Shown: positions 49,744-61,700 of the stretch, one piece after another
Layout of the letters: every line of letters begins with the position of its first letter
Numbering within the stretch: the first letter of the stretch is position 1
Assembly: GCA_965153455.1 (NCBI GenBank)
Contig: OZ234494.1
Coordinates: 4,340,001 to 4,404,000, forward strand
Reading direction: 5' to 3'
From: Sphagnum compactum
Lineage: Eukaryota; Bryophyta; Sphagnopsida; Sphagnales
Length of the DNA stretch: 64,000 nt
The notes under the pieces: generated by a model
What the model was told of the DNA's origin: nothing
The model's input: only the letters and a program-made list of their open reading frames with translations
Databases searched by the model: none
Translations under genes and position numbers: made by a program

Positions 49744-52115
49744 ATGGTGCAAGTCATGGAGTTGTATCCTTCTCAAAGCTTTACACGAAGTCAAGAAACT
49801 CTGTAACATCACCCCTGTGAGATGCCAAAAGATTTGACATTGAGCTCCTTTTAGGTTCAATTAGGTTGCTCAATTTTCTGGGCATTCTCACCATCATAAT
49901 CATCATCAACAACAACAAGTTTCCAGTATGGGTTCATACTGTCTTGTCTGTCACACAATTTGTAGAGGGCAAAACTACACCTGGGATGGATTGGAAACAA
50001 TTCAGCCAGAAATGTCTGGGGCCATGTAGACATCTCTGGCCCTCATAAAAAAAGAAAAAAACAAAACAACTAAACTCTGATTTCATCATTGCTGTTGGGA
50101 GCTCTGATGTGAGTTTTTAGGTATGGAAACTGAGATTTTTTTTAACACAACAAACACATTTTCAGTAAAGCAAATTGTCCTTTCAGAGATGGGTGGAAGG
50201 TCCAAGAGATAGGAGATATTGTGAATAGGAAGATCCTAAGTATAGTAGTGACTGACCCATTTGAAAGAAAATTGAAAACTTGGTGTGGATAACTTTTTCT
50301 TCTTGACATCACTCTCTTTGGTGATCTGTGTGTAGTCGGGTGGTGATGCCAATTTCTGTAGACGAGGTTGGTTTCTTGAACCTTCTTGTTGGTTCAATGG
50401 GTTAGAAGTACTGGTATTTTGGTAATCAAGATGACAGAGCAATGCAGGAGGAGTGTTGTAAACCCAATGTGTTCTGTATCCTGATTCAGCTGCTGATTGA
50501 GTACACAATTGCTGACAGAGCTGACCTGCTTTTAGGGTTGGGACTTACTGCAGTACAGGATAGCACAAATGTATATGGTTACAAAAATACAACAGCTGCA
50601 GACAACTGGGGAAGACGGTGTTGAAGTACTAGTGAATGAGCCTTTTGAAAATGAAGAATGGAAGGGTCAGTTCACCTCCAAAATATATCATTTACAAAGG
50701 TACTTACTTACTATACTACGCCCCAGTCTTGCCAATTCACTGGGGAGCTGAGCAACAAGTTAATTTTTGAAAGGTTTCAGGATTGAAAAGCTTGCAAAAG
50801 TTTTGGGTTTGGAATTTCATACTGCTAAAGGTGGGGATTTTGGGTGCAGCAAATTTCTTTCATGGCTGGCTGCATTTGCACCCTTGAATTCTATGTTGAT
50901 TGAGGAAAAAGCATGGAATGCATACCCCAAGTGCAAAACTGGTTGGTCCCTCTCATGGCCCTTCTATGTAGGAACAAGGTTCTCCAGCACAATTTTTCCA
51001 CTACCAGAGAATGTGGTTTTTCTCACACAAAGAAGTTGTCGCTCATGACACATGTGTAAGGTAAAATTTTGTGGTTTCATCCATTACAATACACAATATG
51101 TGGCATATATTATGTCAAAATGGCAATTTGACATTAGGGAATGGCACATATTGCAATTCTGTTTAAGAGAAACCACATTCTCTTGGAGTGTTTACACTAG
51201 TTTGCAAACTCATTTGAATGCAAGATAACAGGGACTTGAGATATCATGATGTATGTCTAATTGATGGGTATATTTTGCTTTGGTGCATTGACTGGCATTT
51301 TGTCCACAACCTCTGCTGCCACTGTCTACTATCCAGTTCACAAGGTTTGGCCATCCCCTCCTGCTGGTTACTTTTCTGTGTTCTTTGAGAATCATGTTTT
51401 TCACAGCAAATTACATGCAATCAATCCCCTTTCTGTTGGATGGGCGATATCATATCTCCAGATAGAAAATCGACTGCAGAGATGAAGCGTTTTCGATGAT
51501 GTCAAGATTTTGAGAAAGTGGCTGACATGATGTTTGAGGAGTGTCCATACTTTGACAGGATCCAAGCTTGTAATAGAGACCATCAATGTCTTGGATAATG
51601 GGTGCTCTTTCAATGTGTGTAAGTCAATCTTTCTGCTAAGACTTCTGTTTGATATATATATATATATATATATATATTTCTTGCACCCACTCTTCTTCTC
51701 ACACTATTTGAATTCACCTTATTTTCTTCTTGCAGGATGTAAACTACATTTTGCTTCAACTTCGGCTTCTAATGAATGAATGAATGAATGACTGGATATT
51801 GCATCAAATTCAAAGGACTATTGGAGCTATGTTGTGGGGGGTTCTGAAATTGATCTCACAAATTTCTCTTTGAAGACAGGTCATGGGCCACTAACACAGA
51901 GCTGGCAGGTCTACTCTCTTGTTGCTCAAATTCTTTCTTTTTTCACTCTCTTGGGTTTTCTTTCTTCTTTCCTCACCATCATCATGGAACACACATATTG
52001 TAGGAGCTTTTAATCCTACAAATCCTACATCACGAAAAAGGACCACCTGAAGATGTACTTATTATGTGGGATTTTGGGTATGCAGGATATGTGTGATCCA
52101 ACTTAAAGAATAATC
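49744..52115 (+). pseudogene. START-like phosphatidylinositol transfer protein, apparently broken after exon 4
   Basis: Proteins of this family (Pfam IP_trans) carry phosphatidylinositol between membranes. Four 5' exons splice cleanly: 49744-49763 (MVQVMEF start), 50336-50366 (RVVMPISVDE), 50554-50699 (YRIAQMYMVTKIQQLQ, VEVLVNEPFENEEWKGQF, SKIYHLQ) and 50850-50941 (SWLAAFAPLN, EEKAWNAYPKCKT). Downstream homology continues but not in one frame. CPYF near 51542-51553 is out of frame by one base with KLVIETINVLDNG (51565-51603). The segment DIASNSKDYWSYVVGGSEID through GPLTQSWQ (about 51800-51907, donor GTCTAC) is preceded by an in-frame TGA inside a GAAT repeat. A shortened trace KMYLLC...GMQ lies near 52052-52085, and the conserved C-terminal HRQ-W helix was not found. 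It is likely a recent pseudogene or a copy with assembly errors. Confidence 0.65.
51652..51677. repeat. TA dinucleotide microsatellite
   Basis: About 13 TA units lie within the decayed 3' half of the transfer-protein gene. Confidence 0.9.
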
Positions 52116-52989
52116 CCACGGGGCTTGTTCATATCCATGATTCAATCCTGGGCCTTTACCCTACACAAATAACCTTCTAACCTTTATATTAACAGTACCC
52201 TAACAAAGCACTTTGAACTGGATGACGAATTTGTGCAGCAGCACTTGTAAACATAGCCTTAGGTGGAATGTTCTTAGATAAACACATACTCCATTATCTT
52301 TCATCTGCCACATCAATTTCCCACTCGAATCGGCCTATTTCCTGGAAATGACAACTTCAGCCAAGGCTTGGAACATGGAAACCTACACCAATGGGCTTCA
52401 GGATTCAAAGACAACCTTTCAGCATTGCTCAAACTACCAGGAGTAGGCAACTCAAAACTTACAGCACAGATGGCACACCAGCTCTTGAGCAATTTTCAAA
52501 AGGTCAAGAAGGGTCTCATTTATGTCATGGTTGACTCCACGCCAGTGATCAGCACCTTTTGTTGCTGCCACTCAATACAAAAAGGTCATACCAACTTTTA
52601 CTTTGACTAACCAAGAAAATCACACTAGGTGTCTCAATTCTGCTCTATGAAGTATGTTATGGATAGTCAAAAATTCCAGACTCCAGCACACAGCCATGTT
52701 GCAATTCCACAAAAACTGGTAGCATAATAAAGACACTTCAGAAATCAAAATTTGCTGGCATTTTCCTTACTTGAGCAGTCTCCATATCTTCTGCAGAAAT
52801 TGCACAAATATCATAAGAACTTGCAAAACTATTCTGCTACCAATAATTAGTATTCAAAAATGACAATGTCCTCCTCTTGGTCCAACCCCCCAGACCACTC
52901 AGGATAGGCAGAAGACAATGCCAAGTATTAGGCAGGGAAACCAGGTATACCTTTCTGTTTTAACAGACCTCCTTCAATCACCACCTCTG
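52116..52989. other. Spacer between transfer-protein remnant and HMGB 3' end
   Basis: A plus-strand open stretch at 52340-52610 reads LEHGNLHQWASGFKDNLSAL and KLPGVGNSKLTAQMAHQL. It looks protein-like, but I recognise no family and see no splice partner. The rest should include the HMGB 3' UTR. Confidence 0.4.
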
Positions 52990-55900
52990 TCAGTTTTGTA
53001 CTCCTTTTGCTTGCTGCAATATAGCCATCATTTTTGTTTCAGCCTACAGTAAATGAAAGCAATCAAGCTGCTAGTACAATGCATTGCCACAAAAGGTATG
53101 CTGTACAAATGCCCAATACAAATTAAGCTTAAGATTTCTTTACACATATTCAAACCCAACTAATTAAAAATTTGTGAAGATATAGAATTCCCCTGAGATG
53201 AACATTATGTGCATCCTGTCAACATTGTACTGTCATAAAGCTAGACATTCATGTCCACCCCTGTACAGGTGTGTGCCTGTCAAAAGCAGATCTAGGGATC
53301 AAGCTGCAAGGTAGAAATCCTTGCAAGGCACCCAATAGCACAACTTACTCACAGATATGTCAGCTAACCTTAGCAGGCCCATTTTTGTAGGTTGCCATTG
53401 CTGTCTCATATTTTGCCTTCCTCTTTGCAGCCTCTGAGATGTAAGGAGCTTTTTCCTGCATATCAAGCGAAGTCCTTATGATCCACATATGGACAGCAAA
53501 TTATAAGGATCATCTGACCAGGTTCAGCATCTTTAGATTTACTGGCGAACAGAGATGCTCAGCCAAAACCGAGTTGTTTGAAACAATCACTCAACACACC
53601 ATTGCAAGTGCAAATACATATTTTCAAGGTCACACATAACTGACCTCATCAGACAGCTGTAGCCACTTCTCACCACCTGCCTTAGCACTCTGCATAACAA
53701 TGGCTCACTGATTTCACACCACGAAGGTAGATCCATTTACAGAGGGACACTAGCAAGCATCAGGGTATCACTCTGAACACATGCAGGACATCTATTCAGT
53801 ACCATTAGAAAGGAAGAACAGAAAGAAAGGGACTTAAGGCAGGAGTAGGATGAAACTGGAGCTTACAACAATCTTGCTTACAATAGTCTTATCTGCATCT
53901 ACATGAATATTACCCCAGTATTCTTGAGATCCAAAAAATCCATAGTTAGTTGATGTGCGGATATAGTAACTCACCGCAGTTATTCCTTTCACATCAGGGT
54001 TCTCCTCCTTAAATGTCTTCCTGAATGTTTCCCTAGATACACCAGATACCAGACAGAGTTCAAATAGTGAGATGGTTGATTCACCAGACTTCAATGCAGA
54101 ACAATCCTCCAAAGAAATAGTAAACACAGTACCTGCTACTCACATGAGAAAACTTTACACTGTAGTGACAATGCACTCACATGAAAATTAAGTAGGCAGA
54201 TGGAGGACGCTTGGGCATATCAGAATCTTTAGCAGCCTTTTTCTTATTCAATTTCCCCACTCTGTTCACAAAACAAAATTGTCTGCCAACATGAATCTGG
54301 TGGAAAACCCAGAAACAAACAGCAGCAGTAACAAACTTTGGATATCTAAGCATGAGAACAAGCATACTTCTCATCCAGTTTTCCTTTCCAACCTTCGCAG
54401 TGGATTTGCAACTCAAAATAGCTTAGCACAAAAAGCTCAAAGATGCAAGTGCAGCCAGGTTTAGGAATATCCCAGCCTGACAGAGCTCAGACAGAGCATA
54501 CCTCTCAGGCTTGGTCATGCTTGCAGCCTCCCCATTCACATTTGCTGTTTACACCAAGGAAAGAACAAGAATTAGGGGAAAAATAGAAAAGCTCTTCAGA
54601 AGATGGGTACAGCCAAAACAAGTCCAATAACTTTGGCATGCACATAGCTGCTATGAAGTGGAATGTCCTTCAAGTTTAAGAGATGCACACTAAAAAAAAA
54701 TGAAGCCAGAACAATCATTTTGTTTGCAATCAAAAGAGGTCTCAAAACTGTTATCTCAAAAGGACAGAAATAAAAATTATCTTTATTGTTGCTAAAAAAG
54801 GAAGCCACAGAGGTTCATATTCACAAAGGTGGTTAGTGATGCACATGCTCTAGCCTTGGTCTGCACCTTCTCCTTGGTGGAGTACGCCTCAGAACCACCC
54901 ACACCACTGTCAAGCTCCCACTTCCTAATTGATTCACAACTACCATCATTAGAGAAATCATCTTACTGTGAACATCTTTCATGCTGCATACCTGAACACC
55001 AGTATTGAGGGAAATGTTAGAATACACTACTTGAGGCTTACTCATTGAAACTTCAAAATGAAGAAAGGAAACAGCATCCAGAGAGCCAAAAATACAAAGG
55101 GCCACTTCTCACCAATAGTTGAGGCAGTTCACCCCTCTCTTTGCAGTGTGTCCTACTCTTTACCTCCATGGCATTGTAACCTACTTTTGTCAAGCATGAA
55201 TGGAACAGAACAAAGAGCAGGTCATCGTGTGTAAATGAGGCATTGACCTAAGGCTGGAGGGAGTGCAATACCGAATGCTAGCTGTAAGATTGGTGAGATT
55301 GAAGGCATCCCGAAATCCAATCCTGATACAGCTTGCTTGTGTTTTCAACTCTAGACTTCCCCTTGTGTTGACACCTTTTACCACAGTCTGAAAACAACAC
55401 AAAATAATAGCATCAAGAAAAAAAGAAGAGCAGCAAATGCTAACTTTCAAACCCCAAAATGCAACCATAACAATGCAGACAATAATCATCACAACATCCT
55501 AGTGCCCTCTTCACGGTCCAGCCGCAAGTGAGAAAAGCTGTTAACTCAGCACTCTGAAAGCTCAAACACTCGTGGAATGCACAGAGGACATAAAAAGCAA
55601 GTCTAATATAATGCAAACACCGAATGCTGGCATAAATATTGGAAATCCATGTTGACTGACTAAGTCTGTGCTTGAACTAGAAAATAGCTTAGGCACATAA
55701 ATCCCACACAAAGAACCAAAAGAAAATAGAAAATAGCAGCAAGATTGGAAGGGAAACAAACAAGAAAAGACCAGAGCAAGGTGGGGATGGAAACAAACAA
55801 GGAAACAGCAGTGCAAAGGTCGGAATGGAAACAAACAAGAAAGCAGCAGAGCAAAGGTTGGAATGGAAACAAACAAGAAAACAGCAGAGCAAAGGTTGGA

Positions 55901-56432
55901 ATGGAAACAAACAAGAAAACAGCAGAGAAAGGCTCAAATGGAAACATACAAGAAAACGCCAGAGCGAGGTTTGAATGGGAAAAAACAAGAAAAAAGCCAA
56001 GCGAAGGCCGGAATGGGATGGAAGCAAACAAGGAAACGACAGAGCGAAGGTTGGAATGGAAAGAAATAAGGAAACAGCAGAAGAGCAAACGTTAGAATGG
56101 AAGAAAAAGAAGCAACAGCAGAAGAGCAAAGGTACGAATGGAGACAAACAAGAAAACAGCAGAGCAAAGATTGGAATGGAAACAAGTAAGGAAACAGCAG
56201 AGCAAAGTAGTTGATGCAAAGAAAGGTTGTTGGAAATGCGGTCACGTACTTCAGCGCTGGGACGGCAAGCAACACCGTGATGATAAGGTGCTGCTGTCTT
56301 ATACAGATCGCACAACACTCCTCCCGCTCTCAACATTGTGGCCCCTTGGTTCCGCCGCACAACACAAAACGGCGACAAAACTCCTCCACGACGGACGGAC
56401 TGACGGACGGACGCGGGGCGGACAGCGGCCAC
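52990..56432 (-). CDS. HMGB-type chromatin protein with one HMG box (9 exons)
   Basis: HMGB proteins bind and bend DNA and loosen chromatin. Preferred exons: 56250-56432, 55272-55387, 54845-54924, 54502-54544, 54181-54261, 53975-54032, 53645-53689, 53369-53455 and 52990-53013, giving 717 nt and 238 residues. Exons 4-8 are secure. They encode a basic linker (KLNKKKAAKDSDM), then one HMG box from PKRPPSAYLIFMETFRKTFK through EENPDVKGITA, AKAGGEKWLQLSDEEKAPY and KRKAKYETAMATYK. The AKAGGEKW phrase is the plant HMGB form. Exons 2 and 3 join in phase (CG|G). Exon 1 (start at 56432, donor GTACGT) is phase-compatible but unusual, since its Arg/Val/Ala-rich sequence could be 5' UTR instead. The last exon (QAKGVQN then stop) is tentative. 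The acidic tail usual for plant HMGB was not found. Confidence 0.8.
55745..56215. repeat. 38-bp minisatellite inside HMGB intron 1
   Basis: At least ten units of about 38 bases, each containing GGAATGGAAACAAACAAG and GCAGAGCAAAGGTT, run from about 55745 to 56215. Clean units start at 55822, 55860 and 55898, exactly 38 apart. Because 38 is not divisible by 3, the frame rotates between units, which explains long repetitive frames on both strands. In the gene model the array lies wholly within the first intron (55388-56249). Confidence 0.85.
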
Positions 56433-56690
56433 AGCAGCGATGGAGCTCTCAAAAGGGCCGCAGCAGCAGCAGCAGCAGCAACGCAGCAGCGAACCTCAAC
56501 AAAGGACTCAAAAACCACAGCCACAAAGGGAACGACAAATCGCCAAGGACTGGGGGTTATCAAACCAGGTGTCAATCCAGGTGCCAAACTGGATTTTTTT
56601 CTTTTTTGGTAAATCTAAGTCCTAAGTTTTAGGAAGCAAAAAAATTAGGTATTTAAATTTTACCCTAAAATCGACAGTGTGAGTTATTAC
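56433..56690 (-). promoter_or_regulatory. HMGB upstream GC-rich region
   Basis: Upstream of the presumed start codon the DNA is GC-rich with a GCAGCAGCAGCAGCAGCA run (about 56460-56480) before falling back to AT-rich sequence at about 56585. Its position and composition match the 5' regions of the other genes in the window. Confidence 0.4.
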
Positions 56691-56718
56691 TATTATTATT
56701 ATTATTATTATTATTATT
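56691..56718. repeat. ATT trinucleotide microsatellite
   Basis: About nine uninterrupted ATT units. Confidence 0.9.
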
Positions 56719-58250
56719 GTTATATTTTTTATTAATTTATCTAAGGTGGTCATCCTCTATAAGCCTGTTTAGCCAAATTTGGCTATCAACAAAATATGAA
56801 AGAGAAAAAAAATTTAAACAGCCTTTCTAGATTTTTGGCTCCCGACTTGAATGATGTATAGATATATGGCGATTCCTTTGGGGAATTATGGCGATTTATT
56901 TCAAACTAATCACTCAGAATCAACGGTTCAGATACCTTCGATTGACGGCTAATAATCACTTGCATTTACTAACGGGTTGCGGGGAAGGATTTTACGGCCA
57001 GAGAGGCCGATTCCGCATTTTTATTCCCGGATTGAGCTTACCCCATACGGGATTCCGACGCATAATCGACTGTCTAGGTCCCTTGACCATACCTGGTTAT
57101 TCTGCAGGAATTTAGGTGTCTTTGAATGGCAAAATCGGCACTGTTGGCTGATTCTGTCATTTCCTACAAATCTATGGTCCTTTAAATGTGTCCCCTAGGC
57201 CTCATTTTCTTCCAATTACTCCCTTTCTAAAGTCCTACAAGAAATTTCTTAGTGTACTTGGAACACACAATATTAAACCATAAATTTTTCATGGCAAAGC
57301 ACAAGCATTTATTATTATTTTTTAATTTATGCTTTCATAAAATTCCCATGCAATTAAGGTGTTTTAAGTTTAAAGAAATAATATTTACCTATATTTGTAT
57401 TTAATTATTCATCTTTTACCAATTTCTATTTTTTCATATCTATTTTGAATTACTTCCTTTTTTTTCTTTTTCTTTTTAGCTAGCTTTGTGGTATTATGTG
57501 AATTTTAATTTAATTATTTCCAATTTAAATCGCATTGAATCTACTGCAAGCTATCTAAATTTTAAATAATGAAATTTGTGTTTGAATCATTGAATTTTGA
57601 TTTAAATCACACTATGTGAAAAACAATCCAAATTCAAAACAAAACATGCAATGGTTTATTTTGTCACTTTCAAACAAGAATTACATAATGAAATTTATAT
57701 TAAATTTTGTAATAAAAATAAAAATTGATAAAATTGCACATCTTTTAATATGTTGTCTCTTATCAAAATGTGACAACTAAAAAAACAAGTTTGAACTAGA
57801 ATTTGTTGCTATAATCAAACATGAATTTCAAATAAAATTTTACCATGTTTAAGTTATTCACCTTAGATGGGTATCTCAACTATTTAACCATTTTTGTCAC
57901 TTGCTTTCATTCATATTCTAAGTTCAGATTTATCGCCTTCACATCAAAAAGTTGTCATTGTTGAAATTCCTCAAGTAGTAACCAATGTTGAACAATTTTT
58001 TAATTTTTCTCAAAATCATTTGGTTTGCGTTTTTAAATGTTTTGAAAGACTTGACCTGGTTCTTATTTTAAATTTTATTTTCATCTTTTGAAGACCCAAA
58101 TAAGGTTTCAAAAATTTGGAAAAAATAATTTTACTCAGGTTTCAAAGTGTTAGGTTTCACACATTTTATACTAGTTGGTTTTCAAAGTTAATTTTCACAT
58201 ACCAGTTATTATAAGTTTATTATTCCAATTTTTTTGTTTTTAATGTTGTA
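56719..58250. other. AT-rich spacer with one GC-richer island
   Basis: A segment at about 56855-57125 (GGCGATTCCTTTGGGGAATT through GGTTATTCTGCAGG) is notably GC-richer than its surroundings and open in two plus-strand frames. It encodes no motif I recognise. The remainder is AT-rich without genes. Confidence 0.45.
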
Positions 58251-58254
58251 AAAG

Positions 58255-58720
58255 GGATAGTAACGTTGAACAAGCAAAGAACAATAAGAGGAGCAACAAT
58301 GTTGAGCAAGCAGGGAGCAAGAAAAAGAGTAACAATAAGAAGAACCATAGCATCGAATGAACAAGTAACAAGCAAACAACAACAAGAAAAATAGCAACGT
58401 CAAACAAGGAATAACAAGAGGAGTACCAACATTAAGCAAGTAGTAGCAAGAGGAATAACAATGTCAAGCAAGGAGTAGCGAAAGGTGTAATAGCATTGAA
58501 CAAGCAAGGAATAATAACATCGAACAAAGAACAACAAGAAGATAAGCAACATCAAACAAGGAACAACGTCGAGCAAGCAATGAGTAGCATGAAGAGTAGC
58601 AACGTCGAATAAGGAGTAGCAAGAACAACAACAACATCAAGCAAGAAAAAGCAAGAATAACATCAACGTCAAACAAGGAGTGCCAAGCAAGGAACATCAA
58701 GCAATAACTACTAACCAAGA
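58255..58720. repeat. Degenerate AGCAA/CATCGA-rich tandem tract
   Basis: Words such as GAGTAGCAA, AACAAGGAGTAGCAAGAA, AACGTCGA and CATCAAGCAA recur irregularly over about 465 bases. The minus-strand Leu/Cys/Ser-rich frames here come from the repeat. It resembles the tract at 2080-2410. Confidence 0.6.
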
Positions 58721-61700
58721 CAACTACTCAAAAGAATTAATCTAAGCAACAAACAAAAAACAAAAAAGACAACAAAATATTCACACACAATGAGAAAAAA
58801 AACTTGAAACACTTACTTTAAATGAACCAACAAGTGACGTTTAATGGTTAAACCCTAAACCTAACTAAACCTTAAATTAACTATTAAATATTGATTAAAC
58901 ATTAAACATTAAACCCTATTAACTACTGACTACCTAATTAATTCTAAACCCTAAAACCCTAACCTGAATTTTTTTAATACCATGTCAGGGTTTCGATAAA
59001 ATATAAATATACATTTGATTAAGGTTTCAAAGGCTCAGTTCTCACATTACATAAAACCCTGCAACTAGGTTTCGTAAAGGGCATCAATCAATGTGACACC
59101 CTAAAGGTTTCAAACTAAGAACTGGCTTGAAACCAGGTCCGGTTCTCACATTTTTCCAATACCCGCCAACACTAGTAGTTATCACCATGGGTACTTCTGT
59201 AAAATAAATATTTTTGACCATTTAATTAGTTTTTTTCTAGGAAATTTCATGGCTACCTTTATGAACAACTACCATCTCTTCATCAAATTCCCTAACATCA
59301 TTAATTTTTTTGATTTTTTTATCACCATCTGTGACAATTGTCCTTGAGAATAACCTTGTAGTAAATCTTCCCCAAAAAAAACACCTATGCCCTCCTATTA
59401 TTTTATTCCTCTATTTTCTTTCGATTAATGAAACACAAATATCATTTACCTCACTCAAACTTCTTGTTTGGGACCTTCCTTCCCTCCATTGAGAATGGTG
59501 TCAATAAGCAATATTTATCTCATGGTTTTCCAAAGGTTCTTCCATTTTGACCTTACGGTAGGTGGCACCCATTGTCACTTTCATTGTGGGCTACACATCC
59601 GTTTCCATCTTGTCAAAATGACATACATTTTCCACCCCCCAATTCCTTTTCCAAAATCTAATCTAATTATTTTCATCTCCTTTTGTCATTACATGGCTCA
59701 TGGTTTTATTACAAAGGTTAATCTTACTACATGAATCCCCCCCCGCCCCCTCTCCCCCTAATTAACCAACAATGTCTATTGTCTTTCTTTGCCCTACAAT
59801 GGTACAAATGCAATATTTGTTTAAGTTAGGTTGAAATTTATAGTCTCATGTTGGGTTAAAATATTAGAACCTGGGGTCTTTTGCTACCTTTCTTGAACAA
59901 TTGTATCATTATACTCTTCAACTCCAAATCTTGAATCTTTAAGATTTAATACCTTCCTCTTTCCACATCCCATTACCTTTCACAATGTAGTTTTTTAAAG
60001 GACATAAACCACTACTGAAAACAATGAAAAATTATCTTGAGCTTTTGAGCATTGTATGCAATACTTTCATGAACCAAAATTTGATTTTCTCTTTACTTTT
60101 CCAAAATTTCACATCAACACCTTAATTCTCCAATTTTTTTAAAATCAAGCACCAATAAACTTCCTCAACCAAAGTTTTGGAATAAAATCCACAGTATATG
60201 TGCCAAATGTATAACAACAAACTCGACAATCCTATTGCAAGCAAAATAGTGGGCTATTGGGTTAGAAAGTAAACTATTCACAAGGGAAACACAAATTAGA
60301 AATAAAATTTCCTTTGGAAAAGTAATCATGCCTTTAATGCATAATCAACCAAAATATAACTCCATAATAAAAAAAAAGGGGGAGGGGCTGGAAGGTAATT
60401 ACTTTCTAATCCTTTGAAAGTACCTCCTCTAACCATATATACCAAACGTATTTATCCATTTTGTTGTAAATGTTGTTTTCCATCAAATTGCTTGAAGACT
60501 ATCCTTATCATTTTATTGTAACTAACTTTTGGCAAGCTACCAAATTCCAAAGAGCAAATTCTTTAAAAAAAAAAAAAAAAAAAACTACACTAATATGAAA
60601 CCTACAATAATCTACATCAAATTGTAATGAAGTACTACCATTCTAAAAAGAAAGGAAAGTAAAAAAAAATGAAAAAAAAAATTCTAAAACGAATCAAGCC
60701 CCACAACCTTCACAAACCCACTTGCATTACTTTTTCTTTCTTCATATAAAATTTCTCTCTTCCATTCCTCCATAAATTTTTCATGTAAGAATGATGGAAA
60801 TTCATCATTTCTATTTTTTTTTGTAAACCACATAAGGTACACGTTCCACTCACAAAAGTAAACCCCCTTATCATAATCCTTTCACAAATCCCTCCTAATT
60901 GAATGGTAGATACCAATCACCCATTCACATGGGTTTACTAACTTATGGCCTCATCCTCAAAATAAATTAGAATATGATAAGTATATCTACCATTAGTAAT
61001 TATCTAATATTAATAGGCCCATAGGACTAGCTAGTCTAAGTAGAATTCTTTACCCTCAATAAAAACCCTCTTGTTTAGAAGGCCTACCAATGGTAAACAT
61101 ATGTTTGGTGAACCTACCAATTCATAGAATTCATGAATCATGAATCTCAAACAATTTCTTGATGGAATGTTAATATAAATTTGTTGAAAGTTTGTCCCTA
61201 TTAATCAAAACATCACATCTTATGTTCACATATTTTCAGATTGTTGATGCACCCACAAATTAAAACAATCAACCACATGAATGGCATTATGTCCATGAAC
61301 AAATGTGTAAAGAATGATTGCAGCTATTTTCTAATCTTTAGTTGTGGTATCACAAGATTGAGGCATTGAAATTGCAAAAAAAATATTTCTTAATTCGTCA
61401 TGTAATACACTAAGGTTTTTTTTCCCTCATTTTTTGGGCTAATATGTCGTATTTCAATTTCCATTCAATTTGAATGCTTAGGTTGTTCATGTTTTTTCAC
61501 CACAACCAAAGAAGGTATCTTTTTACGGTCGTTATAACTTTTCACAAGAGTAGTTGAAATTAAGTCTTTATGTGGGCTCATTAATAAAGAAAGGTATCAA
61601 AATGGAATACAAATGATTAAGGTGTTTGCATTGGAATTCCATCAATTAAATTACATCATGATAGTTAGTTTTTAAAAGTTAATCTAGACTATTGATAGGG

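Noticed and set aside
53369-54261. SSRP1 (FACT complex) as identity of the HMG-box gene
   Set aside because: The box has the plant HMGB phrase AKAGGEKW and is preceded by a short basic linker. No SSRP1 PH-like domains were found upstream.
55689-56432. A single 247-codon minus-strand protein
   Set aside because: Only its first 61 codons before a consensus donor at 56250 are plausible exon. The rest is the 38-bp minisatellite read in rotating frames.
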